This document shows, one piece after another, positions 8,367 through 15,844 of a stretch of DNA of 17,793 bases. The number at the start of each line of letters is the position of its first letter. Within the stretch, counting starts at the first letter, position 1. The translations under genes and the position numbers were made by a program. Origin of the DNA: Acidimicrobiales bacterium. GTDB lineage: Bacteria; Actinomycetota; Acidimicrobiia; Acidimicrobiales; Poriferisodalaceae. The stretch lies in the NCBI GenBank assembly GCA_020439485.1, contig JAGQSP010000167.1, positions 1 through 17,793 on the forward strand. Reading direction: 5' to 3'. The notes under the pieces are model-generated. The model was not told the DNA's origin. It searched no databases and was given only the letters and a program-made list of their open reading frames with translations.

Positions 8367-9430
8367 TTGCGCTGGCGGGGCTCCAGGCGAACAGCGACCT
8401 CGTTGGCCAAGAGCCGCCCTTCCAACGTCAGCCTGGCTCGGCCGTCAGCCCCCACCTGCACCAGGTGTTCGACCTCGGGAGGAATCACCTCGGCGTCGAC
8501 ACCATCGGCGAGGCGGATCGCCAACTGCAGAGCCTCGACCGCTCTTTCGGCACCGTCGAGCACTTCGGAGCCGGCCTCGACGCCGTCGCCCCGCTCGATG
8601 GCTCGAATGAATCGCTCGGGGGTACGAACGCTCCAGAAACGGCGACCGCCGACGTGTGAGTGGGCGGCGCAGCCAAGGCCCAGATAGTCGCCCTGGGTCC
8701 AATAGAGCAGGTTGTGGCGACACTCTTGACCTGGACGCGCCCAGTTCGAGATCTCGTAGTTGGCCAGGCCTGCCTCGGTCAGCGCAGCATCTGCCATGCG
8801 ATATTTGTCGGCTTGATCGTCGTCGTCTGGATGTCGGCTCGGATCGTCGGCCAGCGGGGTGCCGGGCTCGACTGTCAGCCCGTAGGCGCTGACGTGATCG
8901 GGTTCCAGGGCGATCGCTCGCTGAAGCGTCTGGCCCCAATCTTCGAGCGACTCGCCCGCCGCGCCGTAGATCAGGTCGAGATTGAGGCGGGCGATGCCCG
9001 CAGCCCTGACCGCCTCCACGGCCGAGCGCACGTTGGCGGGATCGTGGGTGCGGCCAAGCGCCTGGAGCACGTGAGGCACCATCGACTGGACGCCCATGGA
9101 TATGCGCTCGACACCGTGGGCTGCGTAGGTCTGCATCTGTGCCACCGTGACCAGGTCAGGGTTGCACTCGACGGTGACTTCGGCGCCGGGGGCAAGATCG
9201 AGCTCGTCGATCACAGCCATCAGCAGCTCGGGCGGAGCGAGGTTGGGAGTGCCGCCTCCGACGAAGACCGAGGTTATGGGTCCAAAATCGGCTGGGACCG
9301 CTTGGGCCGCGGTCACGAGAGCCGCGAAGTATCGCTCGGTCAGTTCGTGGCGGTCGGTCCAGGTCGCGAACGCGCAATAGTCGCAGCGTCGCTCACAGAA
9401 CGGAACGTGGATGTAGATGCCAGCGCCCAC
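8363..9430 (-). CDS. hemW: Heme chaperone HemW (radical SAM, coproporphyrinogen oxidase-like)
   Basis: A 355-residue radical SAM protein. The cluster-binding motif is CERRCDYCAF, with Cys12, Cys16 and Cys19 in the CxxxCxxC spacing, and GGGTP follows at 58-62. The HNxxYW motif linked to heme binding in HemW is present as HNLLYW (239-244), inside the family block YEISNWARPGQECRHN. HemW transfers heme to respiratory enzymes; many genomes label it coproporphyrinogen III oxidase, which needs an N-terminal extension that is missing here. It starts with GTG at 9430, 14 bases after the BldD-like gene, so the two are probably co-transcribed. No good ribosome site is visible, which suggests translational coupling. 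The stop codon overlaps that of the convergent regulator. It is slightly shorter than the usual 375-400 residues. Confidence 0.92.
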   Translation of the reverse strand: MGAGIYIHVPFCERRCDYCAFATWTDRHELTERYFAALVTAAQAVPADFGPITSVFVGGGTPNLAPPELLMAVIDELDLAPGAEVTVECNPDLVTVAQMQTYAAHGVERISMGVQSMVPHVLQALGRTHDPANVRSAVEAVRAAGIARLNLDLIYGAAGESLEDWGQTLQRAIALEPDHVSAYGLTVEPGTPLADDPSRHPDDDDQADKYRMADAALTEAGLANYEISNWARPGQECRHNLLYWTQGDYLGLGCAAHSHVGGRRFWSVRTPERFIRAIERGDGVEAGSEVLDGAERAVEALQLAIRLADGVDAEVIPPEVEHLVQVGADGRARLTLEGRLLANEVAVRLEPRQRN

Positions 9431-9444
9431 GAGGCGCGTTGCCC

Positions 9445-9963
9445 TCAGCCGCCGAGGCGCAGACCCAGGTCGGACAGCCGCGTGGAGGCTGAATCGACGC
9501 TGGTATCGAGGATGCAGGCGATGGCCCGCAGATCGTCCCGGCGGATCGTCAGCATGCGACCGTTGAAGTCTTGGCGCTGCATCTGAATCATCGACAGGTA
9601 ACGCGTCAGCATCGCTGCGTCGGGCCCTTGCATCGACTCGAGACGGGTCAGATCGATGGTGACGTTGGCGTCTTCACGACTGTCGACGCCCTCGATGTCG
9701 TTGTCGTCGTCGGAACGCGGCAGCAGCTGCGACACCGGGACGTTGTAGAAACGAGCCAGGCGGTGCAAGCGCGGAACCGAGATGGCGCGCTCTCCCCGCT
9801 CGTAGGCACCTAGCACCGACGCCTTGAACTCGTGCGACGATTCGGCCTCTACATCTTGCAGCGACATCCGCTTTTGGCGCCGGATGGCGCGCAAGCGCTC
9901 GCCGACCCGCTTCCCATAGGCGGAGTCTTCTTCGCTCTCAGAGGTGAGATCGATGTCTGACAT
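9445..9963 (-). CDS. bldD: BldD-like helix-turn-helix regulator with a c-di-GMP-binding signature
   Basis: A 172-residue protein resembling Streptomyces BldD along its length. Residues about 17-82 are an XRE-type helix-turn-helix, with the BldD-like stretch VLGAYERGERAISVPRLHRL (50-69). After an acidic linker (84-98) comes a C-terminal domain containing RQDFNGRMLTIRRDD. In BldD the RxD-x8-RxxD signature binds a tetramer of cyclic di-GMP; here Arg130, Asp132, Arg141 and Asp144 reproduce it exactly. BldD with c-di-GMP dimerises and represses developmental genes. What it controls in this organism is unknown. The ATG at 9963 has AGGAAG nine bases upstream. A BldD-box-like sequence lies in its own promoter, suggesting autoregulation. 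It lies 81 bases beyond rsmE and 14 bases ahead of hemW. Orthology to BldD is likely but inferred from one sequence. Confidence 0.88.
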   Translation of the reverse strand: MSDIDLTSESEEDSAYGKRVGERLRAIRRQKRMSLQDVEAESSHEFKASVLGAYERGERAISVPRLHRLARFYNVPVSQLLPRSDDDNDIEGVDSREDANVTIDLTRLESMQGPDAAMLTRYLSMIQMQRQDFNGRMLTIRRDDLRAIACILDTSVDSASTRLSDLGLRLGG

Positions 9964-10036
9964 CGTCGTTACTTCCTACGTCAAACCCTCGGCTCTGGCG
10001 CCGAGTGGCAATGTGCCCGCTGATGAATCGACCAGC

Positions 10037-10058
10037 ACCCTAGCTCACTCTGCGTGGC
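10037..10058 (-). promoter_or_regulatory. Candidate bldD promoter with a BldD-box-like operator
   Basis: The bases at 10044-10058 read CTCACTCTGCGTGGC on the plus strand and match the published BldD consensus nTnACnC(A/T)GnGTnAn at eight of nine fixed positions; only the final A is a G. It lies 81 bases before the bldD start and overlaps the rsmE stop codon. On the minus strand a TANNNT element, TAGGGT (10042 to 10037), follows directly, and a TTGGTG at 10068-10063 could be the -35, though the 20-base spacer is long. A repressor bound here would block the promoter. Confidence 0.4.
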
Positions 10059-10752
10059 CGCGCACCAAATGGCCACGAATTCCGCAAAGGAGGGTCGCAC
10101 CAGCCACCGCTGCAGTTTCGGCGCGAAGCACGCCAGGACCCAGATCCACTCTGTGGGCAGCAGCCTCCAACTCGGCCTCGGTCCAGCCTCCTTCGGGTCC
10201 GATGAGCAGGGTGTGATTCATCGAGGACGGAGCCTCTCCACCCTTCTGAGCGACGGCTGCACCCGCCCATCCGAGAGCCTCTGCGGCAGCTATCGGCCCG
10301 ACCACCTCTGGCAGCCAGACCCGACGCGACTGACACGCAGCGCTTCGAGCGACGGCATCGAGACGCTCGAGGGCCTTGTCGGCCTTGGCTTCGCGCCACC
10401 GAACCACCGAGCGTGACGACTCGATTATGGCTATGCGGTCAACGCCCAACTCGGTGAGCTTTTGGATGGCCCAGGAGGTGCGGTCACCCTTCACGGCGGT
10501 GATGCCGATGGTGATCAGGGGCGCCGGTCTCGCGACCGTGACCACGTCGCCAGCGGGCGTCGGTTCGGCGCCAAATCGCGCCGCACGCCACCGGCCGCAT
10601 CCGTCGCTGACGGTAATCGCATCGCCTTCGCGCAAGCGCCGCACGCGGCCGAGATGATGAAGGTCTTGCTCGCTCAGCACCGGCTGTTCGACGTCGTCGA
10701 CGAACACGTGAGGTCCGCCCGAGCCGTCGGGATGATCGCCCGGATTGGCCAT
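10045..10752 (-). CDS. rsmE: 16S rRNA m3U1498 methyltransferase RsmE
   Basis: A 235-residue SPOUT-class methyltransferase that methylates N3 of U1498 in 16S rRNA using SAM. The family motifs are present: QKLTELGV (97-104), GPEGGW (185-190) and LGPGVLRAETA (204-214). The last two build the knotted SAM pocket. The N-terminal part (1-75) is the PUA-like RNA-binding domain with HLGRVRRLREGD. The frame is open far upstream through dnaJ, but homology begins just after the ATG at 10752, eight bases beyond the dnaJ stop. There is no strong ribosome site, so coupling to dnaJ translation is likely. The dnaJ-rsmE order is common in Gram-positive heat-shock clusters. Confidence 0.92.
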   Translation of the reverse strand: MANPGDHPDGSGGPHVFVDDVEQPVLSEQDLHHLGRVRRLREGDAITVSDGCGRWRAARFGAEPTPAGDVVTVARPAPLITIGITAVKGDRTSWAIQKLTELGVDRIAIIESSRSVVRWREAKADKALERLDAVARSAACQSRRVWLPEVVGPIAAAEALGWAGAAVAQKGGEAPSSMNHTLLIGPEGGWTEAELEAAAHRVDLGPGVLRAETAAVAGATLLCGIRGHLVRGHAE

Positions 10753-10760
10753 TGGTGGTG

Positions 10761-11888
10761 TTACCGGAACGCCGACTTGATCTTCGACAAGAAGCCCTCG
10801 TCTGGGCCTTTGACCGATTCGCTTCGCAGGTCGGCCAGTTTGCGGATCAGGTCTTCCTGCTCGTGAGGCAACTTCGTGGGCACGACCACCCGAAGCGACA
10901 CGTGCAGGTCGCCGCGACCGCGGCCCTCCAGCCTCGGAACGCCAAGCCCGCGCAGCCTGATGACCTCGCCGGGCTGAGTGCCGGGGCGGATCTCGAGGGT
11001 CTCGACACCGTCGAGGGTCTCCAGTTCGATCTCTGCGCCGAGTATTGCTTGTGCCACGGAGACGTCGACCTCGCAGAACAGGTGGTCTCCGTCGCGTTCG
11101 AAGCGCTCGTGCGCCTGAACCTGGACGTGCACGTAGAGATCGCCCGGTGGGCCACCGCGCTGGCCTACGGCTCCCCTGCCGGTGAGGCGCAAGGTCGAAC
11201 CGGTGTTGACGCCCGCAGGCACCCGCACCTCTAGTTCCTCGTCGCTGATGATGCGCCCCTCGCCGCCACATTCGCGGCACGGGTCGGGTATCACCGTTCC
11301 CTGACCGTTGCATTCGGGGCACATTCCGGTGGTGACCATCTGGCCCAGGATCGACTGTCGAACCTGGCGCACCTGCCCCATGCCGTTGCATGTGCCACAG
11401 GTAGCGACCGAACTGCCCTCGGACGCACCTGAGCCATCACAAACCTCGCAGCGCAGGGCAGTGCGTAGAGAGATGGGCATCTCGGCGCCGAACACCGCTT
11501 GCTCGAAGGTCAGCGTCGCAACGACCTCTTGATCGGCGCCTCGCGGCGGGCCGGCGGGGCGACCCCGACCAGCGCCGCCACCGAAGGGGTTCTGACCGCC
11601 GAAGAACATCTCGAAGATGTCGTTGATGCTGCCGAATCCCTGGCCACCGAAGGGGTCGAAGCCCGCTCCTACACCAGCCTCACCGTAGCGGTCGTAGTTG
11701 GCGCGTTTGTCAGGATCGCTCAGAACCGCGTACGCGGTCGAGACCTCCTTGAACTTGGCCTCGGCCTCTGGATCGTCTGGGTTGGCGTCGGGGTGCAGCT
11801 GTCTGGCCAGCTTCCGGTACGCCTTCTTCAGCTCTTCGGACGTGGCGCTGCGCGATACGCCGAGGAGTTCGTAGTAGTCACCGGACAC
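10761..11888 (-). CDS. dnaJ: Chaperone DnaJ
   Basis: A 375-residue type I Hsp40. Residues 1-70 are the J domain with the DnaK-stimulating HPD at 32-34. A Gly/Phe-rich linker (about 72-118) follows, then four CxxCxGxG zinc motifs at 147-154, 164-171, 190-197 and 204-211, and the two C-terminal substrate-binding barrels. It passes unfolded proteins to DnaK. Its place directly behind hrcA suggests the DnaJ2 paralogue of actinobacteria rather than the one in the dnaK-grpE-dnaJ-hspR operon; that is inference. The start is GTG at 11888 with no clear ribosome site. It lies 62 bases after hrcA and is probably part of the same transcript. Confidence 0.95.
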   Translation of the reverse strand: MSGDYYELLGVSRSATSEELKKAYRKLARQLHPDANPDDPEAEAKFKEVSTAYAVLSDPDKRANYDRYGEAGVGAGFDPFGGQGFGSINDIFEMFFGGQNPFGGGAGRGRPAGPPRGADQEVVATLTFEQAVFGAEMPISLRTALRCEVCDGSGASEGSSVATCGTCNGMGQVRQVRQSILGQMVTTGMCPECNGQGTVIPDPCRECGGEGRIISDEELEVRVPAGVNTGSTLRLTGRGAVGQRGGPPGDLYVHVQVQAHERFERDGDHLFCEVDVSVAQAILGAEIELETLDGVETLEIRPGTQPGEVIRLRGLGVPRLEGRGRGDLHVSLRVVVPTKLPHEQEDLIRKLADLRSESVKGPDEGFLSKIKSAFR

Positions 11889-11935
11889 GCCAGCAATTGT
11901 GACAGCTAATCGAACCAGTCCCTACCCAATGGCAG

Positions 11936-11950
11936 ATCGCGAACCGCGAT
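11936..11950 (-). repeat. Hairpin directly after the hrcA stop codon
   Basis: ATCGCG-AAC-CGCGAT is a perfect six-bp inverted repeat with a three-base loop, starting at the base right after the hrcA stop. No T run follows, and dnaJ begins 48 bases further on. It may be a partial terminator or an RNA-stability element between the two genes. Confidence 0.4.
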
Positions 11951-12970
11951 TCACGACTCTGACAGAGACTCGCCAAGGGTTTCGCTGACCACATTCACCG
12001 CCGCCAGAGCCCGCGGATAGTCCATACGGGTCGGACCCAAGACGCCAACCGATCCGGCGCGTTGACCATCGACCTCCAACGGTGCCAGCACGACCGAGCA
12101 CTCGGCGAAGGGCAGCCCGGTCTCTGACCCGATCGCAACCGATAGGCCACGATCGAGCAGGTCCTTGATCATGGTGACCACCACGAGCTGCTGCTCGAGG
12201 ATGGTCAGAACACTGCGCACCGTCTCGACGGCCTCGAACTGGGCTGCCATGTTGGCCGCGCTGCCCACGAACACCTGCGACCCGTCTGAGACCGCACCGA
12301 TGGCCATCAGGGCTGCGTCGACCACGGCGTCGGTCGACTCGTGACCCGTTGGAATTCGGTCGAGACGTGCGGTCGGCGTTTGGCCGATGAGCAGCTTGGA
12401 CAGCGCCACGGTGGCAGCCCCTGCCGCTGCGTCGTCGACAGTCTCGGCCACCTCGAAGTCGTGACGTTCGACCGTGCCGCTGGACAGGACCAGAACCACC
12501 AGCGCCCGACCAGGGGCAAGCAACACGACCTGTACAGACCGAATGGTGGCCGGGTCGTGGCTGGGGCCTACGACCACACCGGTATAGGGGGTCAGCGACG
12601 AAAGCAGCTTCGACGTGCTGCGCAGGCGGTCTTCGATTGCACCCTGGGCCAGCATGAAGAAGTCGCGTACTTTGCGGACCTCGGTGGGGGCCAGAGACCC
12701 CTCGCCGCCCATCTGGTCGACAAAGTAGCGATAGCCCTTTTCTGTGGGCACCCGCCCGGCGCTGGTGTGGGGCTGGTGGAGGAACCCCAGGTTCTCCAAC
12801 GCCGACATCTCGTTGCGAATGGTGGCCGACGAAACCCCCAGCCCGGCTTCGCGCACCAATGCGCCCGAACCGACGGGTTGCGCGGTGCCGATGTACTGCT
12901 CGACCACAGCGCGCAGCACCGAGGCCTTGCGATCGTCGAGCTCGTCGGAATCGTGAACGTCGGCTGCCAT
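11951..12970 (-). CDS. hrcA: Heat-inducible transcription repressor HrcA
   Basis: A 339-residue protein, the normal HrcA length. The N-terminal winged helix carries VSSATIRNEM (46-55) and the block HQPHTSAGRVPTEKGYR (65-81), both characteristic of the family. A GAF-like dimerisation region follows to the C-terminus. HrcA binds CIRCE elements ahead of groE-type chaperone operons and needs GroEL to stay active. No CIRCE (TTAGCACTC-N9-GAGTGCTAA) is visible ahead of this gene or elsewhere in the window, so it probably acts at groEL loci. The ATG at 12970 has AGGA at 12976-12979, five bases away. It is the first gene of the hrcA-dnaJ-rsmE series. Confidence 0.95.
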   Translation of the reverse strand: MAADVHDSDELDDRKASVLRAVVEQYIGTAQPVGSGALVREAGLGVSSATIRNEMSALENLGFLHQPHTSAGRVPTEKGYRYFVDQMGGEGSLAPTEVRKVRDFFMLAQGAIEDRLRSTSKLLSSLTPYTGVVVGPSHDPATIRSVQVVLLAPGRALVVLVLSSGTVERHDFEVAETVDDAAAGAATVALSKLLIGQTPTARLDRIPTGHESTDAVVDAALMAIGAVSDGSQVFVGSAANMAAQFEAVETVRSVLTILEQQLVVVTMIKDLLDRGLSVAIGSETGLPFAECSVVLAPLEVDGQRAGSVGVLGPTRMDYPRALAAVNVVSETLGESLSES

Positions 12971-12991
12971 GACTGTCCTACCCTCCCGGTG

Positions 12992-12997
12992 ATCATA
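12992..12997 (-). promoter_or_regulatory. Candidate -10 element of the hrcA promoter
   Basis: TATGAT on the minus strand is one base from the TATAAT consensus and lies 21 bases ahead of the hrcA start. Transcription from about 12985 would give a leader of roughly 15 bases that still contains the AGGA ribosome site. I see no good -35. Its position after the terminator at 13036-13065 supports separate transcription of hrcA from the acyl-CoA synthetase gene. Confidence 0.45.
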
Positions 12998-13035
12998 GAA
13001 GGATCGTGGCCCGAACCGCCGGGGCCGCGGGCGGC

Positions 13036-13065
13036 GGGTCCGGCCGCACTGTGGCAGCCGGACCC
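13036..13065 (-). terminator. Terminator hairpin of the acyl-CoA synthetase gene
   Basis: GGGTCCGGC (13036-13044) and GCCGGACCC (13057-13065) form a perfect nine-bp stem around a 12-base loop, starting seven bases after the stop codon. There is no T run after it, as usual for GC-rich actinobacterial terminators. It separates this gene from hrcA. Confidence 0.65.
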
Positions 13066-13072
13066 AACACCC

Positions 13073-14641
13073 TCAGTTGATGCCCTTGTCGTGACCTTCC
13101 CAGTAGGGCGCCCGCAGCTCGCGCTTGAGCACCTTCATGGCACCCGACAGGGGCAGCGGCTCGGCGCGGAACTCGACGCTCTTGGGCACCTTGTAGCCGG
13201 CGATCGACTCGCGGGCGTAGGCGATGATCTCCTCGGCGGTGACCTCGGTGTCGGGGTTGGGCACGATGATGGCGTGCACCTGCTCGCCCCACAGCTCGTG
13301 AGGAATGCCGATGACGGCAACCTGGGCCACGGCCGGGTGGGTCGAAATCGCCGACTCGACCTCGGCCGAATAGACGTTCTCGCCGCCCGACACGATCATG
13401 TCCTTGACCCTGTCGACCAGGAACAGATAGCCGTTCTCGTCGAGATAGCCGGCGTCGCCTGTGTGGTACCAGCCGCCGCGGAACACCTCCTCGGTGGCTT
13501 CGGGCTTGTTCCAGTATTCGATCATGAAGTTGCCGGCCTTGGCGCAGACCTCGCCGATCTCGCCCTGGGGCAACACGTTGCCCTCCTCGTCCTGAATCGA
13601 CAGCTCGACACCGATGACCGGCTGGCCCACAGAGCGCAGGCGCGGGCTGCCGGCGACGTGGTCTTTGCCGCTCAGGAAGGTCAGCACCGCAGATGCCTCG
13701 GTCATGCCGTAACCCTGGGTCAGCTCGACTCCTGGAAGGTCGGCGAGCAGGCGGTCGAGGATGGCAGCGGGCATCGGCGAGGCCCCGTAGGTCAACTTCT
13801 GCCAGCTGGCCAATTTCTCGGGTGAATAGTCGGGGTGCTGCAGCACCATGCCGATCATCGTCGGCACCATGACCGTCTGCGTGATCTGCTCGGCCTGGGT
13901 CAGGGCGATTACCCCCGCCGGGTCGAACAGCGGGATGAACACCGTGCGGCCCCCCAACGGGGCTATGGCCAAGATGCCAACCATCGATGCGGCGTGGAAC
14001 ATCGGCGTCTGCATCAGATACACGGCATCCTCGTCGATGCCGCCCAGGGCCACACCCGAGTGATACACGTTCAGCATCTCTGCACGCTGGTCCAGCAGCA
14101 CACCCTTGGGCAGGCCGGTCGTGCCACCCGTGTACATCAACACCACCGGCGAGTCCTCCTCGGGCTCTTCGGGGCGCGTGGGGGTGGCGTCGGACAGCAG
14201 GTCCTCGTACTTGGACGTGTGAGGAACGTCGCCATCGCCGATCAGCACAACGTGGCGCAAAGGGCTGTCGCCCGATTGGGTGATGGCCTGGTCGATCAGA
14301 CCCGCGAAGAACGCATCGACGAAGATGACCTCGGTGCCAGAGTCGCGGATGATGTAGTCGAGTTCCTTGCCCGCAAGACGCAGGTTCAGCGGGTTGATGA
14401 CGCCGGCGCCAAGGAACGCCGCGTGATAGAGCTCCTCGTATTGGTGACCATTCAGCGCCATGACGGCGAACCGATCGGTGGGGCCTACACCGAGGCGATT
14501 GGCGAGCACATCGCACAGGCGAAGAACACGATCTGCGTGTTCTCGCATCGTGGCTCGATACCCGCCCGAGACCATCACCTCCTTGTCTCCGTACTTATCG
14601 ATGGCCGGATAGAAGATGCGCGGATAGACGAGTTCCTTCAT
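13073..14641 (-). CDS. Fatty-acyl-CoA synthetase (AMP-binding, class I adenylate-forming)
   Basis: A 522-residue adenylate-forming enzyme that activates a carboxylic acid with ATP and couples it to CoA. Motifs in order: the phosphate loop YTGGTTGLPKG (170-180), YGMTEAS (311-317), YHTGDAGYLDENGYL (392-406), the hinge Asp410-Arg411, and the SGGENVY core (418-424). The C-terminal catalytic lysine is probably Lys503 in SGAMKVLKREL, where the usual GK is MK. The family resemblance is to medium/long-chain FadD-like ligases; the chain length cannot be told from sequence alone. The frame is open upstream to 14836, but the family N-terminus and a TATGAT six bases ahead support the ATG at 14641. It is a single-gene unit with a hairpin terminator, divergent from the TPR-methyltransferase. 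Confidence 0.9.
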   Translation of the reverse strand: MKELVYPRIFYPAIDKYGDKEVMVSGGYRATMREHADRVLRLCDVLANRLGVGPTDRFAVMALNGHQYEELYHAAFLGAGVINPLNLRLAGKELDYIIRDSGTEVIFVDAFFAGLIDQAITQSGDSPLRHVVLIGDGDVPHTSKYEDLLSDATPTRPEEPEEDSPVVLMYTGGTTGLPKGVLLDQRAEMLNVYHSGVALGGIDEDAVYLMQTPMFHAASMVGILAIAPLGGRTVFIPLFDPAGVIALTQAEQITQTVMVPTMIGMVLQHPDYSPEKLASWQKLTYGASPMPAAILDRLLADLPGVELTQGYGMTEASAVLTFLSGKDHVAGSPRLRSVGQPVIGVELSIQDEEGNVLPQGEIGEVCAKAGNFMIEYWNKPEATEEVFRGGWYHTGDAGYLDENGYLFLVDRVKDMIVSGGENVYSAEVESAISTHPAVAQVAVIGIPHELWGEQVHAIIVPNPDTEVTAEEIIAYARESIAGYKVPKSVEFRAEPLPLSGAMKVLKRELRAPYWEGHDKGIN

Positions 14642-14647
14642 GCACAG

Positions 14648-14653
14648 ATCATA
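14648..14653 (-). promoter_or_regulatory. Candidate leaderless promoter (-10) of the acyl-CoA synthetase gene
   Basis: TATGAT on the minus strand lies exactly six bases ahead of the ATG at 14641, and there is no ribosome site in between or just upstream. This is the geometry expected for transcription starting at the start codon. A -35 hexamer is not evident. Confidence 0.55.
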
Positions 14654-14695
14654 GGTGGGTGTGACCCATGTCGCTCCTGGCCGCTGGCCGATTCG

Positions 14696-14711
14696 GTCGC
14701 GTAACCGCGAC
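14696..14711. repeat. Inverted repeat in the divergent acyl-CoA synthetase / methyltransferase promoter region
   Basis: GTCGCG-TAAC-CGCGAC is a perfect six-bp inverted repeat with a four-base centre, 55 bases ahead of the acyl-CoA synthetase start and 42 bases ahead of the methyltransferase start. It could be a regulator binding site or an RNA hairpin. No regulator gene lies next to it. Confidence 0.35.
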
Positions 14712-14753
14712 TGCGTTGGGGCGTCTCGAGGGTCGAAGGACAGGAGAAGCCCA

Positions 14754-15791
14754 GTGACAGCCGCCGACAACCCACGGGCGCGAGATTCGAGGCGCACGAG
14801 CCTCCTGATGACGGCCGCCGGGCACGTCCTGCGCAACTCGGGCCGAGTCGCAGAAGCTGAGGAGACCTACCGCGAAGCGGTCTCGTTCGACACGGCCAAC
14901 ACCGCGGCGCATCACTTCCTCGGCGACGTACTCGCCGACCTGGGACGCCATGACGACGCGCTCAGCGCCTACTCGACCGCTGCCCAACTGGGCGGGTACT
15001 CGCCTCGTGAGGCCGACATCCTGGTCAGGCTGCTGCATCACGCAGGCAAGCGAGACGAGGCCATCGGTGTGGTCAGTCGCTGGGTCGCAATGCACCCAGA
15101 CGACCCCATCGGGCGGCACATGCTGGCAGCGTGCGGCTCGGCGCCGACACCAGAGCGGGCCGACGACGACTATGTGACCGTTCTGTTCGATGGCTACGCA
15201 GCCTCGTTCGACCAGTCGCTGGGCCGGCTGGGCTATCGCGCTCCAGAGCTCGTGGTCGACGCTGTTGGCGAGGCGGTCGGGGATGCACGGGCCGACCTGC
15301 GCGTGCTCGACGCCGGATGCGGAACAGGCCTGTGTGGCCCGGGCCTGCGGCCTTTCGCCCAGACCCTCACGGGGGTCGACCTGTCGGGCGCCATGTTGCA
15401 ACACGCCCGCGAGCGGGGTTGTTATGACGAGCTGATCCAAAACGAGCTCACCGGTTACCTCGGCGATGGCCCAGATCGATTCGACGTGATCGCGTCGGCC
15501 GACGTGCTGATCTACTTCGGAGATCTGACGGCCGTGCTCGGTGCTGCGGCATTGGCGCTGGCGCGCGGAGGAACGCTGGTGTTCAGCGTCGAAGCCGACC
15601 CCTCACCTGAGGCCGCCTACTCGCTGCAACACCACGGCAGGTTCGCCCATTCGCGCGAGCACCTTCGTGGTTCGATCGCGAAAGCCGGGCTCGACCTGGT
15701 GGCGTTGTCGCCCGACGTCTTGCGCAACGAAGGTGGCCAACCAGTCGACGGATTCGTGGTCACAGCGTACAAGCCTCGTCCGCAGGCGTAA
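14754..15791 (+). CDS. TPR-repeat SAM-dependent methyltransferase
   Basis: A 345-residue protein. The first 115 or so residues are tetratricopeptide-like helices (GRVAEAEETYREAV, about 30-43, and GRHDDALSAYSTAAQLG, about 64-80). The rest is a class I methyltransferase with motif I VLDAGCGTG (184-192), the acidic residue in LTGVDLSGAML (205-215), and FDVIASADVLIYFGDL. It resembles the family annotated as predicted methyltransferases with TPR repeats (COG4976), whose substrates are not known. The frame is open from 14655, but GTG at 14754 has AGGAG at 14742-14746, seven bases away. The start choice also fits the divergent promoter. It is followed after 53 bases by a 94-residue protein on the same strand, which could be its substrate; that is inference. 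Confidence 0.85.
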   Translation: MTAADNPRARDSRRTSLLMTAAGHVLRNSGRVAEAEETYREAVSFDTANTAAHHFLGDVLADLGRHDDALSAYSTAAQLGGYSPREADILVRLLHHAGKRDEAIGVVSRWVAMHPDDPIGRHMLAACGSAPTPERADDDYVTVLFDGYAASFDQSLGRLGYRAPELVVDAVGEAVGDARADLRVLDAGCGTGLCGPGLRPFAQTLTGVDLSGAMLQHARERGCYDELIQNELTGYLGDGPDRFDVIASADVLIYFGDLTAVLGAAALALARGGTLVFSVEADPSPEAAYSLQHHGRFAHSREHLRGSIAKAGLDLVALSPDVLRNEGGQPVDGFVVTAYKPRPQA

Positions 15792-15844
15792 CCGTCCACC
15801 AGCACGGTCGTCATGCACGCAACCAACCCCCAGATCGGAGACTC

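Noticed and set aside
10753..11391. Upstream extension of the rsmE frame into dnaJ
   Set aside because: The extension is low-complexity Arg/Gly sequence antiphase to dnaJ; RsmE homology begins right after the ATG at 10752.
12341..13825. Plus-strand open frame of 494 codons across hrcA and the acyl-CoA synthetase
   Set aside because: Antisense to two well-supported genes and their intergenic terminator; composition is that of a shadow frame.
14642..14836. Upstream extension of the acyl-CoA synthetase frame
   Set aside because: It would overlap the start of the divergent methyltransferase and its ribosome site; a TATGAT element sits just before the ATG at 14641.
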